Part shown: piece after piece, positions 42,760 through 55,369 of the stretch | Position numbering within the stretch: the stretch's first letter is position 1 | How the letters are laid out: each line of letters opens with the position of its first letter | Translations under genes and position numbers: made by a program | The notes under the pieces: model-generated | What the model was told of the DNA's origin: nothing | Database searches by the model: none | What the model saw: only the letters and a program-made list of their open reading frames with translations | DNA from: Artemia franciscana | Lineage: Eukaryota; Arthropoda; Branchiopoda; Anostraca; Artemiidae | Assembly (NCBI RefSeq): GCF_032884065.1 | Contig: NW_027062613.1 | Coordinates: forward strand, 151,107-215,106 | Direction of reading: 5' to 3' | Length of the DNA: 64,000 nucleotides

Positions 42760-43870
42760 AGATACGACATTAAAATTAACTATAAATATGCGTGTTCGAA
42801 TGCAAAACCATCACTCTGGTGAAATATTTTCAGACCAATTGCTGACAAATGGAAACAGAATGTTCCCAGTTGACTCAATTCCAGGACGTATACAAATGCT
42901 TCCTCAATTCTTTAATTCAGGGACGTAAAAAATGATTTGGCTGAAAAGTTATTTCCAAATATTCTAACTAATTATATAAATCATAAATTGCTAATTCAAC
43001 GAGCGATTCTGGCATCCAAGAACAAAGACGTCAAAGAAATCAACAACATTATTCTGATCATGATTTGAGTTCTCCCAGTCATTTAAAAGTCAGTTGACAG
43101 AGTTATGGAATCAAATGAAGCAGTTAACTATCAATCAGAATTTTTAAATTTCCTTGATCTCCCAGGGTTTCCAGCAAATGTGTGACAACTAAAAATAAGC
43201 ATAAAAATAATACTGTTGTGAAATATTAACCCATCTAAATTTTGCAATGACATGCGACTTGCTTTAAAAAAAATGGAAAACGTAATAGAGGCAACGATCT
43301 TGACAGGGCCTTCCGAGGGTGAGGCTTTTCTTATTCCTCGCATTTCCATGATTCCAACAGATCTCCATTTTCAGTATAAAAGATAAAATTCCCAATTTGA
43401 TTAGCATTTGCAATCAACATCAACAAAGCTCAGGGGCAATCATTGGAAAAATACGGTATAGATCTTGATAAGAATTGTTTTTCACATTGACAATTATATT
43501 TTGCATGTTCTAGAGTCGGTAAACTGGACAATCTATTTATGTGCACTGATAATGGGACAGTGAAGAATATTTTATATCCACAAGTTTTACGCATTTAAAA
43601 ATTAGCACCTCCCATGCTTGTTGCTTTTTTGGGGGGGGAGGGTTTCGGCTTGGGGCACATAGGAAATTACCAAAAGAAAGCTTGTCGATGTTTTACAAGA
43701 CGAACGCAAAACCTGGCTTGCGACTGAAAAAGAAAGCCAAAAAAGTATGCGTGTCGAGGAATTACGAGAGTATAGAAAAGGAATTATCAGTTTTATATCC
43801 ACAAGTTTTACTCATTTAAAAATAAGCGCCTTTTACACGTGTTGCTGGGGCACGTTCCGGATAAAAACAA
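42760..43870 (+). pseudogene. Helitron remnant, copy 3: helicase C-terminal part
   Basis: Plus-strand text matches the end of the PIF1-like helicase in copies 1 and 2. It starts at LKLTINMRVRMQ-type text near 42765, then TFPVDSIPGRIQMLPQF, VTNYINHKLLIQRAILASKN and NNIILIMI, then SEFLNFLDLPGFPANV. After the VIEATILTGPSEGEAFLIPR block it closes with the TINKAQGQSLEKYGIDLDKN helicase motif at about 43420-43490 and CSRVGKLDNLFM. The tail 43600-43870 has LATEKESQKSMRVEELRE-type repeats and GTGTTGCTGGGGCA near 43840. Several stops and frame changes are present. It lacks Rep and Walker motifs. Confidence 0.8.
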
Positions 43871-43929
43871 TTAAAGAAGAAAAATAAAATAAAAAAGAAG
43901 AAAAAAATAGGAAAAAATAAAAAAAAAGT

Positions 43930-45294
<1,365 letters not shown>

Positions 45295-47011
45295 GTGATT
45301 GCTATAGTCGGTGATCAGTTCTAGCCTCGAGATATTGTTCTTTATGGGCGAAACTATCAGTTGACAGGAAATGATGAAACTCATCGATACTACGACACCC
45401 TACAATATTCTATAATTTTTTTGAATTGAGCCGACACCTCTCACATTCAAATTCAATTGATATATCCAGCCACTAACAAAGAAATGGATAAGAAAAGGAG
45501 CACATTGAACAATTATGGCTATCGACTAATGATTCGTTAAGATGAAGAGAATTATATTTATAAATGCCGTCAATTGTTTCACCAATAAGTTGATATGTAT
45601 GCAAAGATTGAATAAGAACGTTTGCTATTCCTCCATCTGAATCAGACCAAGCTCCACTCTGAACAATACTTTTATTTGTGTGATGGAATTGTAAATGACG
45701 GTAATACTAAAATTGGAAGATTAACAATTCTACCTTCGTCATATTCTAGCAGTCCAGGTCATATGTTTGAGTATGGTCAAGATGCCATTGCGTATATTCG
45801 TATCTATGGCAGTTCAGATTTATTTATTACATTTACCTGTAATCCATCTTGGGACGACATACAGCAACTTTTACTTCCTGGACAATTGCCGGTTTATAAT
45901 CATTACGTCCCTTGTTTTCCGGTGAAAGTTGAAATCAATGATAAATTTCATAGTAAAACTTAAATTGTTTGGGCCAGTGCGATGCTGATTGCACTCAGTG
46001 GAATGACAAAAGCGAGGTGTGCTAAACACACTCATATACTAATATGTTTATTTAATAAAATTGCTTCTAATGAAATTGACGATGTGATTTCCACTAGAAA
46101 TACCTGCTGTAGATGTCTAAAGGGACTTACATGACATTGTGGTACAAAAAATGACACATGGACCTTGCGGTGAACAAAATGAAAATTCACCATGCATGAC
46201 AGAGGAAAGTGCACAAAGCAATATCCTCAACTTTTAGTACCAAACACTAAAACGGCAATGATGGATACCCATTAAACAGATAAAGGTCTAACGAAGATGA
46301 TGAAAAAACAGCAATCATAAAGTCTCTTAACCGTTAAAACAAAGTGGATAACCATTGGGTCGTTCCATAATCATATTTATTATCAAAAACATACAATGCG
46401 CAAATATGCGTGGAATATTGTATTTCTTTAAAGGCGATCAAATACATATGTAAATACGTCAACAAAGGCAGCGACATGGCAGTTTTTGACTTGCCGTCGG
46501 AAAGCAGTGATATCGATTAAGTCGTAAAATATCAGGCTGGGAGAAACAAAAGCAGTAATGAAACAGTGTTGCGAATTCTTCATTTCTGATACTCCGACGA
46601 AGTCCAGTTGTTGTTAATTTAGTGGTACATTTACAGAATAGTCTACTTGTTTTTCTTAGAATCCAACGAGCAACATAAAGCCCTGTATCCACCGGATACA
46701 ACTTTAACTAATTTCTTTGCGTTATGTCAAAATTATTCTTTTGCAAAAAAACTTTTTTATTCTGATTAGCCTAAGTTATACACGTGGAATGCTAACAAAA
46801 AATCATTCGAACGTCAAAAATGAGGTGAGTTAGTCGACGGATAACCTAACTTCTTCAAAGAAACCACGATAGGAAGAATCTCCACCAGTTATTACAATCA
46901 AGATGAATGCTTTTTTCTACACCTGCTTTTGGTTAATTTACACGGCCCGGCATCCTTTGAGCATTTGAGAACTTCAAACGGGACTATACATGACACTTAT
47001 TGTATTGCATG
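45295..47011 (+). pseudogene. Helitron remnant, copy 5: Rep (HUH/Y2) region
   Basis: This covers the nuclease part missing in copies 1 and 2. In order: VGDQF and RDIVLYGRNYQLTGNDETHR near 45310-45390, ERLLFLHLNQTKLHSEQYF, GRLTILPSSYSSSPGH and DLFITFTCNPSWDDIQQLLL (ORF 45622-45963). HTHILICLFNKIASNEIDDV follows near 46030 (HUH-type site; HTH instead of the usual HAH). KYICKYVNKGSDMAVF comes next, with the two catalytic tyrosines at 46443 and 46455 preserved, then VKYQAGRNKSSNET near 46525. Linker text TLTNFFALCQN, SYTRGMLTKN and GPASFEHLRTSNGTIHDTY follows. Frameshifts and stops are frequent. The copy is cut at 47011 by the hAT element, exactly within the H-D-T-Y-x-x-A-C block that copy 2 continues. 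Confidence 0.85.
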
Positions 47012-47784
47012 CAGTGTTGCGATATTGATTTTTTGAATTGTACTAGACATAGGTCTAAAAATGTACTTCCCAGGAAAAAATGTACCAGACGCACACGCGA
47101 TCTTCTTTCGCGCTACTGTACGAATCTATACAATATCGTTCTTTTCGCTTATTTTTCTCTCTCTTCCCGATGGCTCCCATTTTCTTTTCTAACCTTATTT
47201 TTCCGCACCTTCGTGTTTTCTGGAATAGAGCTTGGCTCTAGAGCGTGCTCAGTAGCCAAAGAGCTAAAATGTGCCTATTGAGGTAAATTAGTTCTGCCAA
47301 ATGAAGGTAACTCAGAGCTGGAAAGTCCCGCAAAGTCTGCCACAAAGGAAAAACGGTTGAGTCGCGAAGAAATTCCACTGGATCCACGAACCACGGACCC
47401 AGAGATGTCTCTTCCGAAAATCCCTTATTCGTCTTATTTAACCAATTTGAACAACGCTTACGGAAAAGCGGTAGTAGCCTAACCTAAGTGATAACCAAAA
47501 GGATAGCAATTTTAAGCAGAGTGAAGCGGAAGAAACCGCAGATAACCAAAACAAAAACTCCAAATATGCTTTGTCCATGGAGGACATATGTTATGTCTAT
47601 GGGCCTGGCTCTAATCGAGAAAGGGGTTGTTGAGTTGTGGAGCTCGGAATGAGCTCAAATTAAAATTACGGCCCATTTTACGGCGTTATTTATCTTTCTT
47701 TATGTTAGATGATCGGATACAAAAGTAGGAATGAACAGAAAAACAAGATATTCACTTCTTTTAAAAACTAAAACTTCTTAGGAA

Positions 47785-50115
47785 TTACCACGAGATCATC
47801 ACGTCTTCAATATCTCTTAGTAGAGACTCAATTTCCTCCTGTTGATCATCTTCTACTTCAACAATTACCTGTTCTTCAGACCCTTTCTTTTTTGCATGAG
47901 GGTTCCAGGAGACACAAGTACCATGGTCGCGAATATGCTCCCTTGTCCGAATCAAGGAGTAAATGGTGTCAACTGCAAGGCGGTTTCGAGACTTCGTTTT
48001 AACCACCGACACTGCACTGAAAATACGTTCGACACAGGCCGATGAGTGTGGAAGGGACATGACAGAAAACATGAATGTACAAAGCTCTGCATACTTTGAA
48101 GAGCCAAGACCATTTTTAAGCTCGTTCAGTTTCCCCCAGAATACCTCTGGACTTTTCAAGTGTTGGGGTGGCAAATGCTTTGATTCAGCAGGGATTGATC
48201 GCCACTGAGAGCTCAATTCTTCTAGAGATTGTCGGTTGACTAAGTTAGGAAACATGACTAGTACTGGTACTAAATCCTCTCGGCCAGAGGCAGCCACAAC
48301 CGGGTCGATCACTTTCATTTTCTGCAGAACCTTAAAGGTTGAGTTGCAGTAAAAGCGGACATAAAACTCCTTTGCCAACTTCACATAAAACTTCAGACAC
48401 ACTAGTTTGAACGCATGCACTGTTGGGGCAGGAATATTTTTCTCGATAACCTCAGCTTCCACGTTTGCTCCCACATAGATTCGTTCGAGAGGCAAGAAAT
48501 ACTCTCGGTTGGACGGATCATAGGTCCCTAACGGCTTGTTTTCAACTACTTCCGGACGTAGGAAGTTCCTTAGGATAGTCTCAAATACCGTAGAGACCTC
48601 GTTGCAAAGGTAGTGCAGCCTAACCCCCTCAACTTGAAACAATATGTTCAGCTTGTTGACTTGCGGCAAAATGAAGCCCAGGAACTGCAAGTACAGTTTC
48701 GTGTACACATTTTCCATCATTTTCAGGACTTTTTCAGCAGAGGCTGAATTGATGGCCTTGAATTCCTCGTAAAAGTTCACTTTCAGAGCTCTCCGCTGTT
48801 CTAAAATTCGCATAACTACGGACTCGAGAGACAGCCAATGGACGTCACAGACTTTCAGCAGTCTATGGTTTTTCGTATCTGTTATCCCCTGAAACTCTGC
48901 ATATGGTGCAATACGCTTTGGTGAATGCTGTATATAGTTATATACATCACGGACAAACTCATCAAATTCTAGTGGGATCTCTTTGGAGGCGTTAGACGCG
49001 CATAGTGCAAGGCTATGGCACACACAGCCTACAACAATAACATACGGATTGTCAATTTTCACAAGAGCCTTCAGCCCCGTTACCTCCCCCATGTTCACAG
49101 AGGCATTATCCCATCCGAAACCTATGCAGTTCTCTTTTGGGATATTTCTGACGCTGAGTAGCTTATCTACTTCTCCCTTCATTATCTGAGCTGTTGCTGA
49201 TGGCACCTCGACAAGTCCTAATAAGCGATCGCAAACACGTTTTAACTGAGGACACCAGAAGCGAGCAACAACAGCCATAGATTTAACAACAGATTTGTCA
49301 GTCGATTCATCCAACAAGATTGAAAACTTGCATTTCTGCAATTTCTCTGAGAGAGCCTGGTCTGCATCAGGTGCCAACTTTTTCACAATGATATTTCGTG
49401 TTTTGTCACGGCCGCACGTAATCTTACCTGCGATCACGGAATCAGGGAACACATTTTTTAGGAGCCCTGGCAGATGTTCCATAACCCTAAATGGCAGGTT
49501 GTGTTCAGCAATAAAGCCGCTGAGCTTCAGCTCTGCATTCTCAACACTCTTCTGCAACATCACACTTTTCTTAAATTCAACGTTACTGGAGCACAAGTTT
49601 GCTAGATCAGTTGTATGCTGCTTTGCCTCAAAGTTCTTTACATGGAATTTATTTTTAGAATGTCGAAGAGCATGGGTTTTTCCTCCAATGTAACTTAAAT
49701 TGCAAACCAGGCACATAAATCTCGTACTGTCCTTCTCATCCTTCCAAATCCATTTCTGCAGGTCTTTGTCAGAAAGCCAGTCACTGTTAAATTTGTGCTT
49801 GTAATGTGTCTTTTTCTTTTTTGGCTTTGCCTTGACATTCATTCTCTCATCAACACATTCGTCATCAGACTCTTCAGATTCACTAGATTCAGTACTGCTG
49901 CCACTTTCTTCACCTAGTGATATCATATCCTAGTCACAGTTTTTGCTGTTCTTATCACTGCCCAAGTTTGCTCGGCTATCAGGGTTTATTCCAGTCTGTA
50001 CTTCTGTCAACTCCTGCAATTCTTCAGTGGGTTTGTTCGGATTTTCTTGTCCCTTATCTGTCTCATCTGGAGGTCCTGGCTTTTTGAAAAACTGTTGAAG
50101 TTTTGATTGCTTCAT
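47785..50115 (-). CDS. hAT-superfamily transposase, open except for one in-frame TAG
   Basis: The preferred start is the ATG at 50115 (AAA before it; an in-frame ATG at 50142 has a weaker context). The amino end is MKQSKLQQFFKKPG, followed by an acidic, disordered region. One TAG interrupts at 49932-49930, and the same frame then runs 714 codons to a TAA before 47785. Counting from the Met at 49926: a C2H2-like finger (C72, C75, H89, H95) after a W-rich start, catalytic Asp206 in SILLDESTD, Asp273 in FGWDNASVNMG, the C-x-C-H motif at 301-304, W364, and Glu633 inside the carboxyl dimerisation block SSACVERIFS. This matches the hAT D-D-E arrangement. It would bind the element ends and catalyse cut-and-paste transposition. 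About 776 codons is within the normal range. Apart from the TAG I see no lesion, so the copy is young or the stop is readthrough or error. Confidence 0.88.
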
Positions 50116-50610
50116 TTTGTCCTTAAAAACGATACATAGCATATAATTCCATGTATCTACTAGCTACTCTCTACTACGTATGGTAAATCAAAAAAGAGGA
50201 TTAAAACTAGCTTTTTTCACGGTAAGAATGACAAGCATACTAGGCTAGATAGTAATTTTACTTCGGGATTTTTTTGTTAGCTTTCAGGTAAACAGATGCT
50301 GACAAAAAACCAGAGATTCCCTTCTACAATCACACAACACAGAAGTACGGATTTCCTATAGAGATTTCCCTGAAAAACTGTGTTATGTGATAGCAGTAAA
50401 TAGTGCATGGGTGATCGAAATATGTACTGATATTCCAATAAACACGGTGACAAAGACAGTGAAAACTCTGATCACAAAGATGTGTGCGCCTGTCATCTCT
50501 TTAAGAAGAGTAACCATCTGGTAAGCTACTACAAAATTACCCATGGCCATGATAGATATAAAGGAACGCTTATCCTCCACAGAATTTCAGGCTGTGGGAT
50601 ACTTGTCACT
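50116..50610. other. hAT transposase upstream region
   Basis: Non-coding DNA between the transposase start and the tandem array. It should hold the promoter, but no clear TATA box stands out. Confidence 0.35.
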
Positions 50611-51741
50611 GACTTTGTCAGGTACTACCCATGTCAGTAATTACCCTGATTTTGGTAGAGTAGCCTACAGGTTAAAAAAAAATACAATAAAGGTTCCTGC
50701 TTTTTTTATTCCAAAACTAGCAATGGTGAAGTAGAGGTATGCTTATTTAAACAGTTACCATACTTAAATATAAACAGTGCAGTTTTGGGCTAAATGGTAG
50801 AATTAAGATCCAAAATACCTATTCAGGTAGACTATTTTCAGAGGCCCCTAATTGCCTACTTTGGCTAATTGATAGTTAACTTTAGTCACAGCAAATGCAT
50901 GAAAATGGCAAAGTTCAAAGTCAACAAACATTCAAATAAGTATGACTTTGTCAGGTACGACCCATGTCAGTAATTATCCTGATTTTGATAGAGTAGCCTA
51001 CAGGTTAAGTGACTTTGTCAGGTATTACGCATGTCAGTAATTATCCTGATTTTGGTAGAGTAGCCTACAGGTTAAAAAAAATACAATAAAGGTTCCTGCT
51101 TTTTTTATTCCAAAACTAGCAATGGTACAGTAGAGGTATGCTTATTTAAACAGTTACCATACTTAAATATAAACAGTGCAGTTTTGTGCTAAATGGTAGA
51201 ATGAAGATCCAAAATACCTATTCAGGTAGACTATTTTCAGAGGCCCCTAATGGCCTACTTTGGCTAATTGATAGTTAACTTTAGTCACAGCAAGTGCATG
51301 AAAATGGCAAAGTTCAAAGTCAACAAACATTCAAATAAGTACGACTTTGTCAGGTACTACCCATGTCAGTAATTATCCTGATTTTGGTAGAGTAGCCTAC
51401 AGGTTAAGTGACTTTGTCAGGTACTACCCATGTCAGTAATTATCCTGATTTTGGTAGAGTAGCCTACAGGTTAAAAAAAAAATACAATAAAGGTTCCTGC
51501 TTTTTTTATTCCAAAACTACCAATGGTACAGTAGAGGTATGCTTACTTAAACAGTTACCATACTTAAATATAAACAGTGCAGTTTTGGGCTACATGGTAG
51601 AATGAAGATCCAAAATACCTATTCAGGTAGACTATTTTCAGAGGCCCCTAATTGCCTACTTTGGCTAATTGATAGTTAACTTTAGTCACAGCAAGTGCAT
51701 GAAAATGGCAAAGTTCAAAGTCAACAAACATTCAAATAAGT
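50611..51741. repeat. 399 bp tandem repeat array, about 2.8 copies, inside the hAT element
   Basis: Units start GACTTTGTCAGGTACTACCC at 50611, 51011 and 51410. The last is cut short at about 51741. Each full unit ends with a 67 bp duplicate of its own start (at 50944 and 51343), up to CAGGTTAAGT. Copies differ at only a few positions, so the array is recent. It is non-coding. Confidence 0.95.
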
Positions 51742-52488
51742 ATACCTCTACCCAAGTATGCTGCACATGAAAGGTTCATGATGGTAGATTTTACCATGGC
51801 ATATGTCTAGCCAATATGCTCTCCACTACACTCCTAGTCACTCCTACTCTAAGCCTCTTCTATCTGCTTTTCCACAAGTGATCAGCTTAAGAAACAGGGG
51901 GCTAATCGCATACAGGTATGGCTCACATAAAACCTATTGTCATTCATACTATAACTGATAGATATTTTGAACAGTCTGAACTTGTAGGTTTGAATGTGCA
52001 TTTTGTTAGATCACTAAGTTAGTGATCGAGCCTGTAGCAATGTGGGTTGCAAGAAGGACTTGTTGCACAAGTACCGTACATAACAATCATCTGAATAAGC
52101 CACTACACTACATACTTAGCGTTGCTGACATGGCAAATCTGAAGAAGACTCCAGCAGGCTTACCTCACAAATGGAGTTAAGATGATAGCATTTTTAGTTT
52201 TTGAAAATCCGCGGCAACTTTCCGTTTTCCGTAACGACTCCAAATTTACCATAGAGTTAACCTCTAAATAAAAGCAGACAGACAAGTCGCGAGAGTATTT
52301 GCCATAGCAATGAATGGTAAAGGTTCCGTTTACAAGTAAAAATCGTTCTTTTTTTTAGTTTTGGAGAAAATGTACTGAATTTGTACCAGTTCGACGTAAA
52401 TGTACTGATTTTCTGACTTTAAAAAAAAAGTTGTACAGATGTACAGGTCAGAGAAAAAAGTACTGAATCTGGTACAATTGTACCACCC
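51742..52488. other. hAT right subterminal region
   Basis: No gene. From 52360 on, GTACTGAATTTGTACC, ATGTACTGATT, TTGTACAGATGTACAGGTC, AGTACTGAATC and GGTACAATTGTACC form a dense set of TGTAC-core repeats, likely transposase binding sites. Confidence 0.55.
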
Positions 52489-52631
52489 ATCGCAACACTG
52501 CTTGTAGAACATCCACATAATTACGAAAGAGATGTATATTCTTGTTTTTAGAACATATGTCAAAATGATAATAATTAGCAATGTTTTTTACAAGGCTGGC
52601 AACATCAATTTAGTTGCTTTAGTCTTCGATT

Positions 52632-52925
52632 AAATAAAAAAAGCTAGTTTTTTTAACTGAAAGTAAGGAGCGACATTAAAACTTAAAACGAACAGATATT
52701 ACTCCGTATATGAAATGGGTTGTCCCCTCCGCAGTCTCTCGCTCTTTACGCTAAAGTTTTTAATTGTTTTAAAAAGTAGAATTGTGGCAAAGAGTCAAAC
52801 TTTAGCGTAAAGAGCGAGGGACTGCGGAGGGGACAACCCATTTCATATACGGAGTAATTTCTGTTCGTTTTAAGTTTTAATGTCGCTCCTTACTTTCAGT
52901 TAAAAAAACTAGTTTTTTTTATTTA
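52632..52925. repeat. Family A foldback: near-perfect long palindrome
   Basis: The left arm 52632-52759 and right arm 52797-52925 are inverted copies with only a few mismatches, around a spacer of about 37 bp. Arms start GAAAGTAAGGAGCGACATTA and end CTCTTTACGCTAAAGTTT, with the reverse on the other side. The transcript would fold as a hairpin with a stem of about 125 bp. Confidence 0.9.
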
Positions 52926-53740
52926 ATTTCTGAACGTTTTTGAATTAATGCATGTTTGATTTTGGCTCTCCGCACATAAATTATTGAAATGAAATTAGTA
53001 TATTAATTTTTTTTGGCTAAAACGTCTGTACACTTCCCAATAACCATTACTATATGTAAACACTGGTCAAAGTTTGTAACTTGCAGCCCCTCCCCCAGGA
53101 ATTGTGGGGGAGTAAGTCATTCCCAAAGATATAGTTATTATGGTTTTCGACTATGCGGAACAAAATGGCTATCTTAAAATATTAATCTGTTGACTTTTGG
53201 AAAAAAATTAGCGTGGGAGGGGGCCTATTTGCCCTCCAATTTTTTTATCACTTAAAAGGGCACTAAAACTTTTCATTTCCGTAAGAATGAGCCCTCTTGC
53301 GACACTCTAAGACCACCTGGTCGATACGATGACCCCTGGGGAAAAGAAAAAAACAACAACAAACAAACAAATAAACATGCACCCGTGATTTGTCTTCTGG
53401 CAAAAAATATGAAATTCCACATTTTTTTAGATAGGAGCTTGAAATTTTTGCTATAGAGTTCTCTGATATGCCGAATGCGATAGTGTGATTTTCGTTAAGA
53501 TTCTATGACTTTTAGGGGACGTTTCCCCCTTTTTTCCAAAATAGGGCAAATTTTCTCAGGCTCGTAACTTTTGATGACAAAGAGTAAATTAATTGGAACT
53601 TATATATTTAGAATCAGCGTAAAAATTCGATTCTTTTGATGTATCTTTTAGCATTTTGATGTATCCGTTTTTTAGAGTTCCGTTTACTATTGAGCCGGGT
53701 CGCCCCTTACTACAGTTCTTTACCACGAACTGTTTGAAAA
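52926..53740 (+). repeat. Family B repeat, sense copy
   Basis: Linker (TGCATGTTTGATTTTGGCTC) then CTGTACACTTCCCAATAACC, TTTGTAACTTGCAGCCCCTC, TGGTCGATACGATGACCCCT, TTGTCTTCTGGCAAAAAATA and the end block TACTATTGAGCCGGGTCG, ACTACAGTTCTTTACCACGA, ACTGTTTGA. It has no open frame. Confidence 0.85.
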
Positions 53741-54060
53741 GAAAATAATTCGGTATTTCGGGGCTTCTGACATTATTACTCCTTTGCGGAAGTTAGGCTC
53801 AAAATTGAAAAATGATTATATTTTTTCTCTGGGCCCCTTCCACCTCTTGGTTCGTTTATTTTCCCATTAGTTTTCACCTGTTTTCGCTTTATAGTTGTGT
53901 TATCTCTTAGCAGTTCTTTCGTTAGTTGAGTTATGGTTGTGGTATATATGTTTTATCGCTCGTATAGTTGTGTTATTTTCAAATTATATTCCATAATAGA
54001 CAGGCTCCGAACACCCAGCATTGTATATTAAGCTCTGAATTTGACGTTTTTTCTAACGTG
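53741..54060. other. Spacer between two family B copies
   Basis: About 320 bp with no gene. Several TAGTTGTGTTAT-type short repeats near 53890-53980. Confidence 0.35.
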
Positions 54061-54895
54061 ACTAGATTCGTCCTCTGCCCTTTTCATTGAATTTTTTCCC
54101 CCATGGCATATTTCTCCAAGGAAAGATCCTCCCACATAGCCCCCTCCCTCAACCCTACCCCCAAAACCAAAAAAATCCCCCTAAAAACGTCTGTACACTT
54201 CCCAATAACCATTATTATATGTAAAAACTGGTTGAAGTTTGTAACTTGCAGCCCCTCCCCCGGGAACTATGGGGGAGTAAGTCACCCCCAAATACATAGT
54301 CATTATGATTTTCGACTATGCTGAACAAAATGGCTATCTCAAAATTTTGATCCGTTGACTTTGGGAAAAAAATGAGCGTGGGAGGGGGCCTAGATGCCCT
54401 TTAATTTTTTTGGTCACTCAAAAAGGGCACTAGAACTTTTCATTTCCGTTAGAATGAGCCCTCTTGCGACATTCTAGGACCACTTGGTTGATACGATGAC
54501 CCCTGGGAAAAAAAAAAAAAAAACAAACAAATAAACACGCACCCGTGATTTGTCTTCTGGCAAAAAATGCAAAATTCCACATTTTTGTAGATAGGAGCTT
54601 GAAACTTCTACAGTAGGGTTCTCTGATACGCTGAATCTGATGGTGTCATTTTCGTTAAGATCCTACGACTTTTAGGGGGTGTTTCGCCCTATTTTCCTAA
54701 ATAAGGCAAATTTTCCCAGGCTCTTAACTTTTGATGGGTAAAACTAAACTTGATAAAACTTATATATTTAAAATCAGCATTAAAATGCGATTCTTTTGAT
54801 GTAGCTATTTATATCAAAATTCAATTTTTTAGAGTTTTGGTTACTATTGAGCCGGATCGCTCCTTACTACAGTTCGTTACCACGAACTGTTTGAC
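54061..54895 (+). repeat. Family B repeat, sense copy
   Basis: Longest clean copy: from CCCCCATGGCATATTTCTCC through the C-rich CTCAACCCTACCCCCAAAAC, CTGTACACTTCCCAATAACC, GGTTGATACGATGACCCCTG and TCTGATACGCTGAATCTGAT to CAGTTCGTTACCACGAACTG, TTTGA. The terminal 20 bases form an 8 bp stem with a 4-base loop. Confidence 0.88.
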
Positions 54896-55369
54896 TAGAG
54901 AAGAAAACTAAGAATGACCCTGGCACTTTGTCACATTTTTAATCTACCTTTGTCACATTTTTTATTCCTTAACATGGTACCTAACCTGACATGTAGTACC
55001 TAGCATGGAAAGAATATTACAAAACTTTTCCACTGATTGTTTTCTTTTAATGTTGTTCATGGCATGGCATCAAAGGGACTGAAAATATAAAAATACCCCG
55101 ATGGTGAGTTAATTCTTTCTATTCTAAGACCAAAAGGAAGTAAATATTGTTTTTTCTACTCTAAAAAAACCTTTTTAGGGAGGGGATATAGTACACTGCA
55201 TCAGAATTGAATGATCAGAAGTTTACCACGGGAAGACGAATATTCAAGTTTTGCTTCGAGCTAATTACATTCGGGACAGCAATTTGATTTTGCAGTTTGA
55301 CTTTATTTTGAAATATTAATTATACTTAATCTATCAAAAACAACAGTCTTTTAATGTCTAGGTGAGATA
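54896..55369. other. Spacer, nothing recognised
   Basis: No coding sequence or repeat noticed. Confidence 0.35.

Larger units (their letters stand above)
47012..52500. mobile_element. Near-complete hAT DNA transposon with terminal inverted repeats
   Basis: Left end CAGTGTTGCGAT (47012-47023) and right end ATCGCAACACTG (52489-52500) are perfect 12 bp inverted repeats, with CAG-x-G typical of hAT ends. A second matching block, AATTGTAC, lies a few bases inside each. Many TGTAC-type motifs crowd both subterminal regions. Between the ends are one transposase gene on the minus strand and a 399 bp tandem array. hAT insertions normally make 8 bp target duplications; the flanks here (ATTGCATG left, CTTGTAGA right) do not match well. 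Confidence 0.8.
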
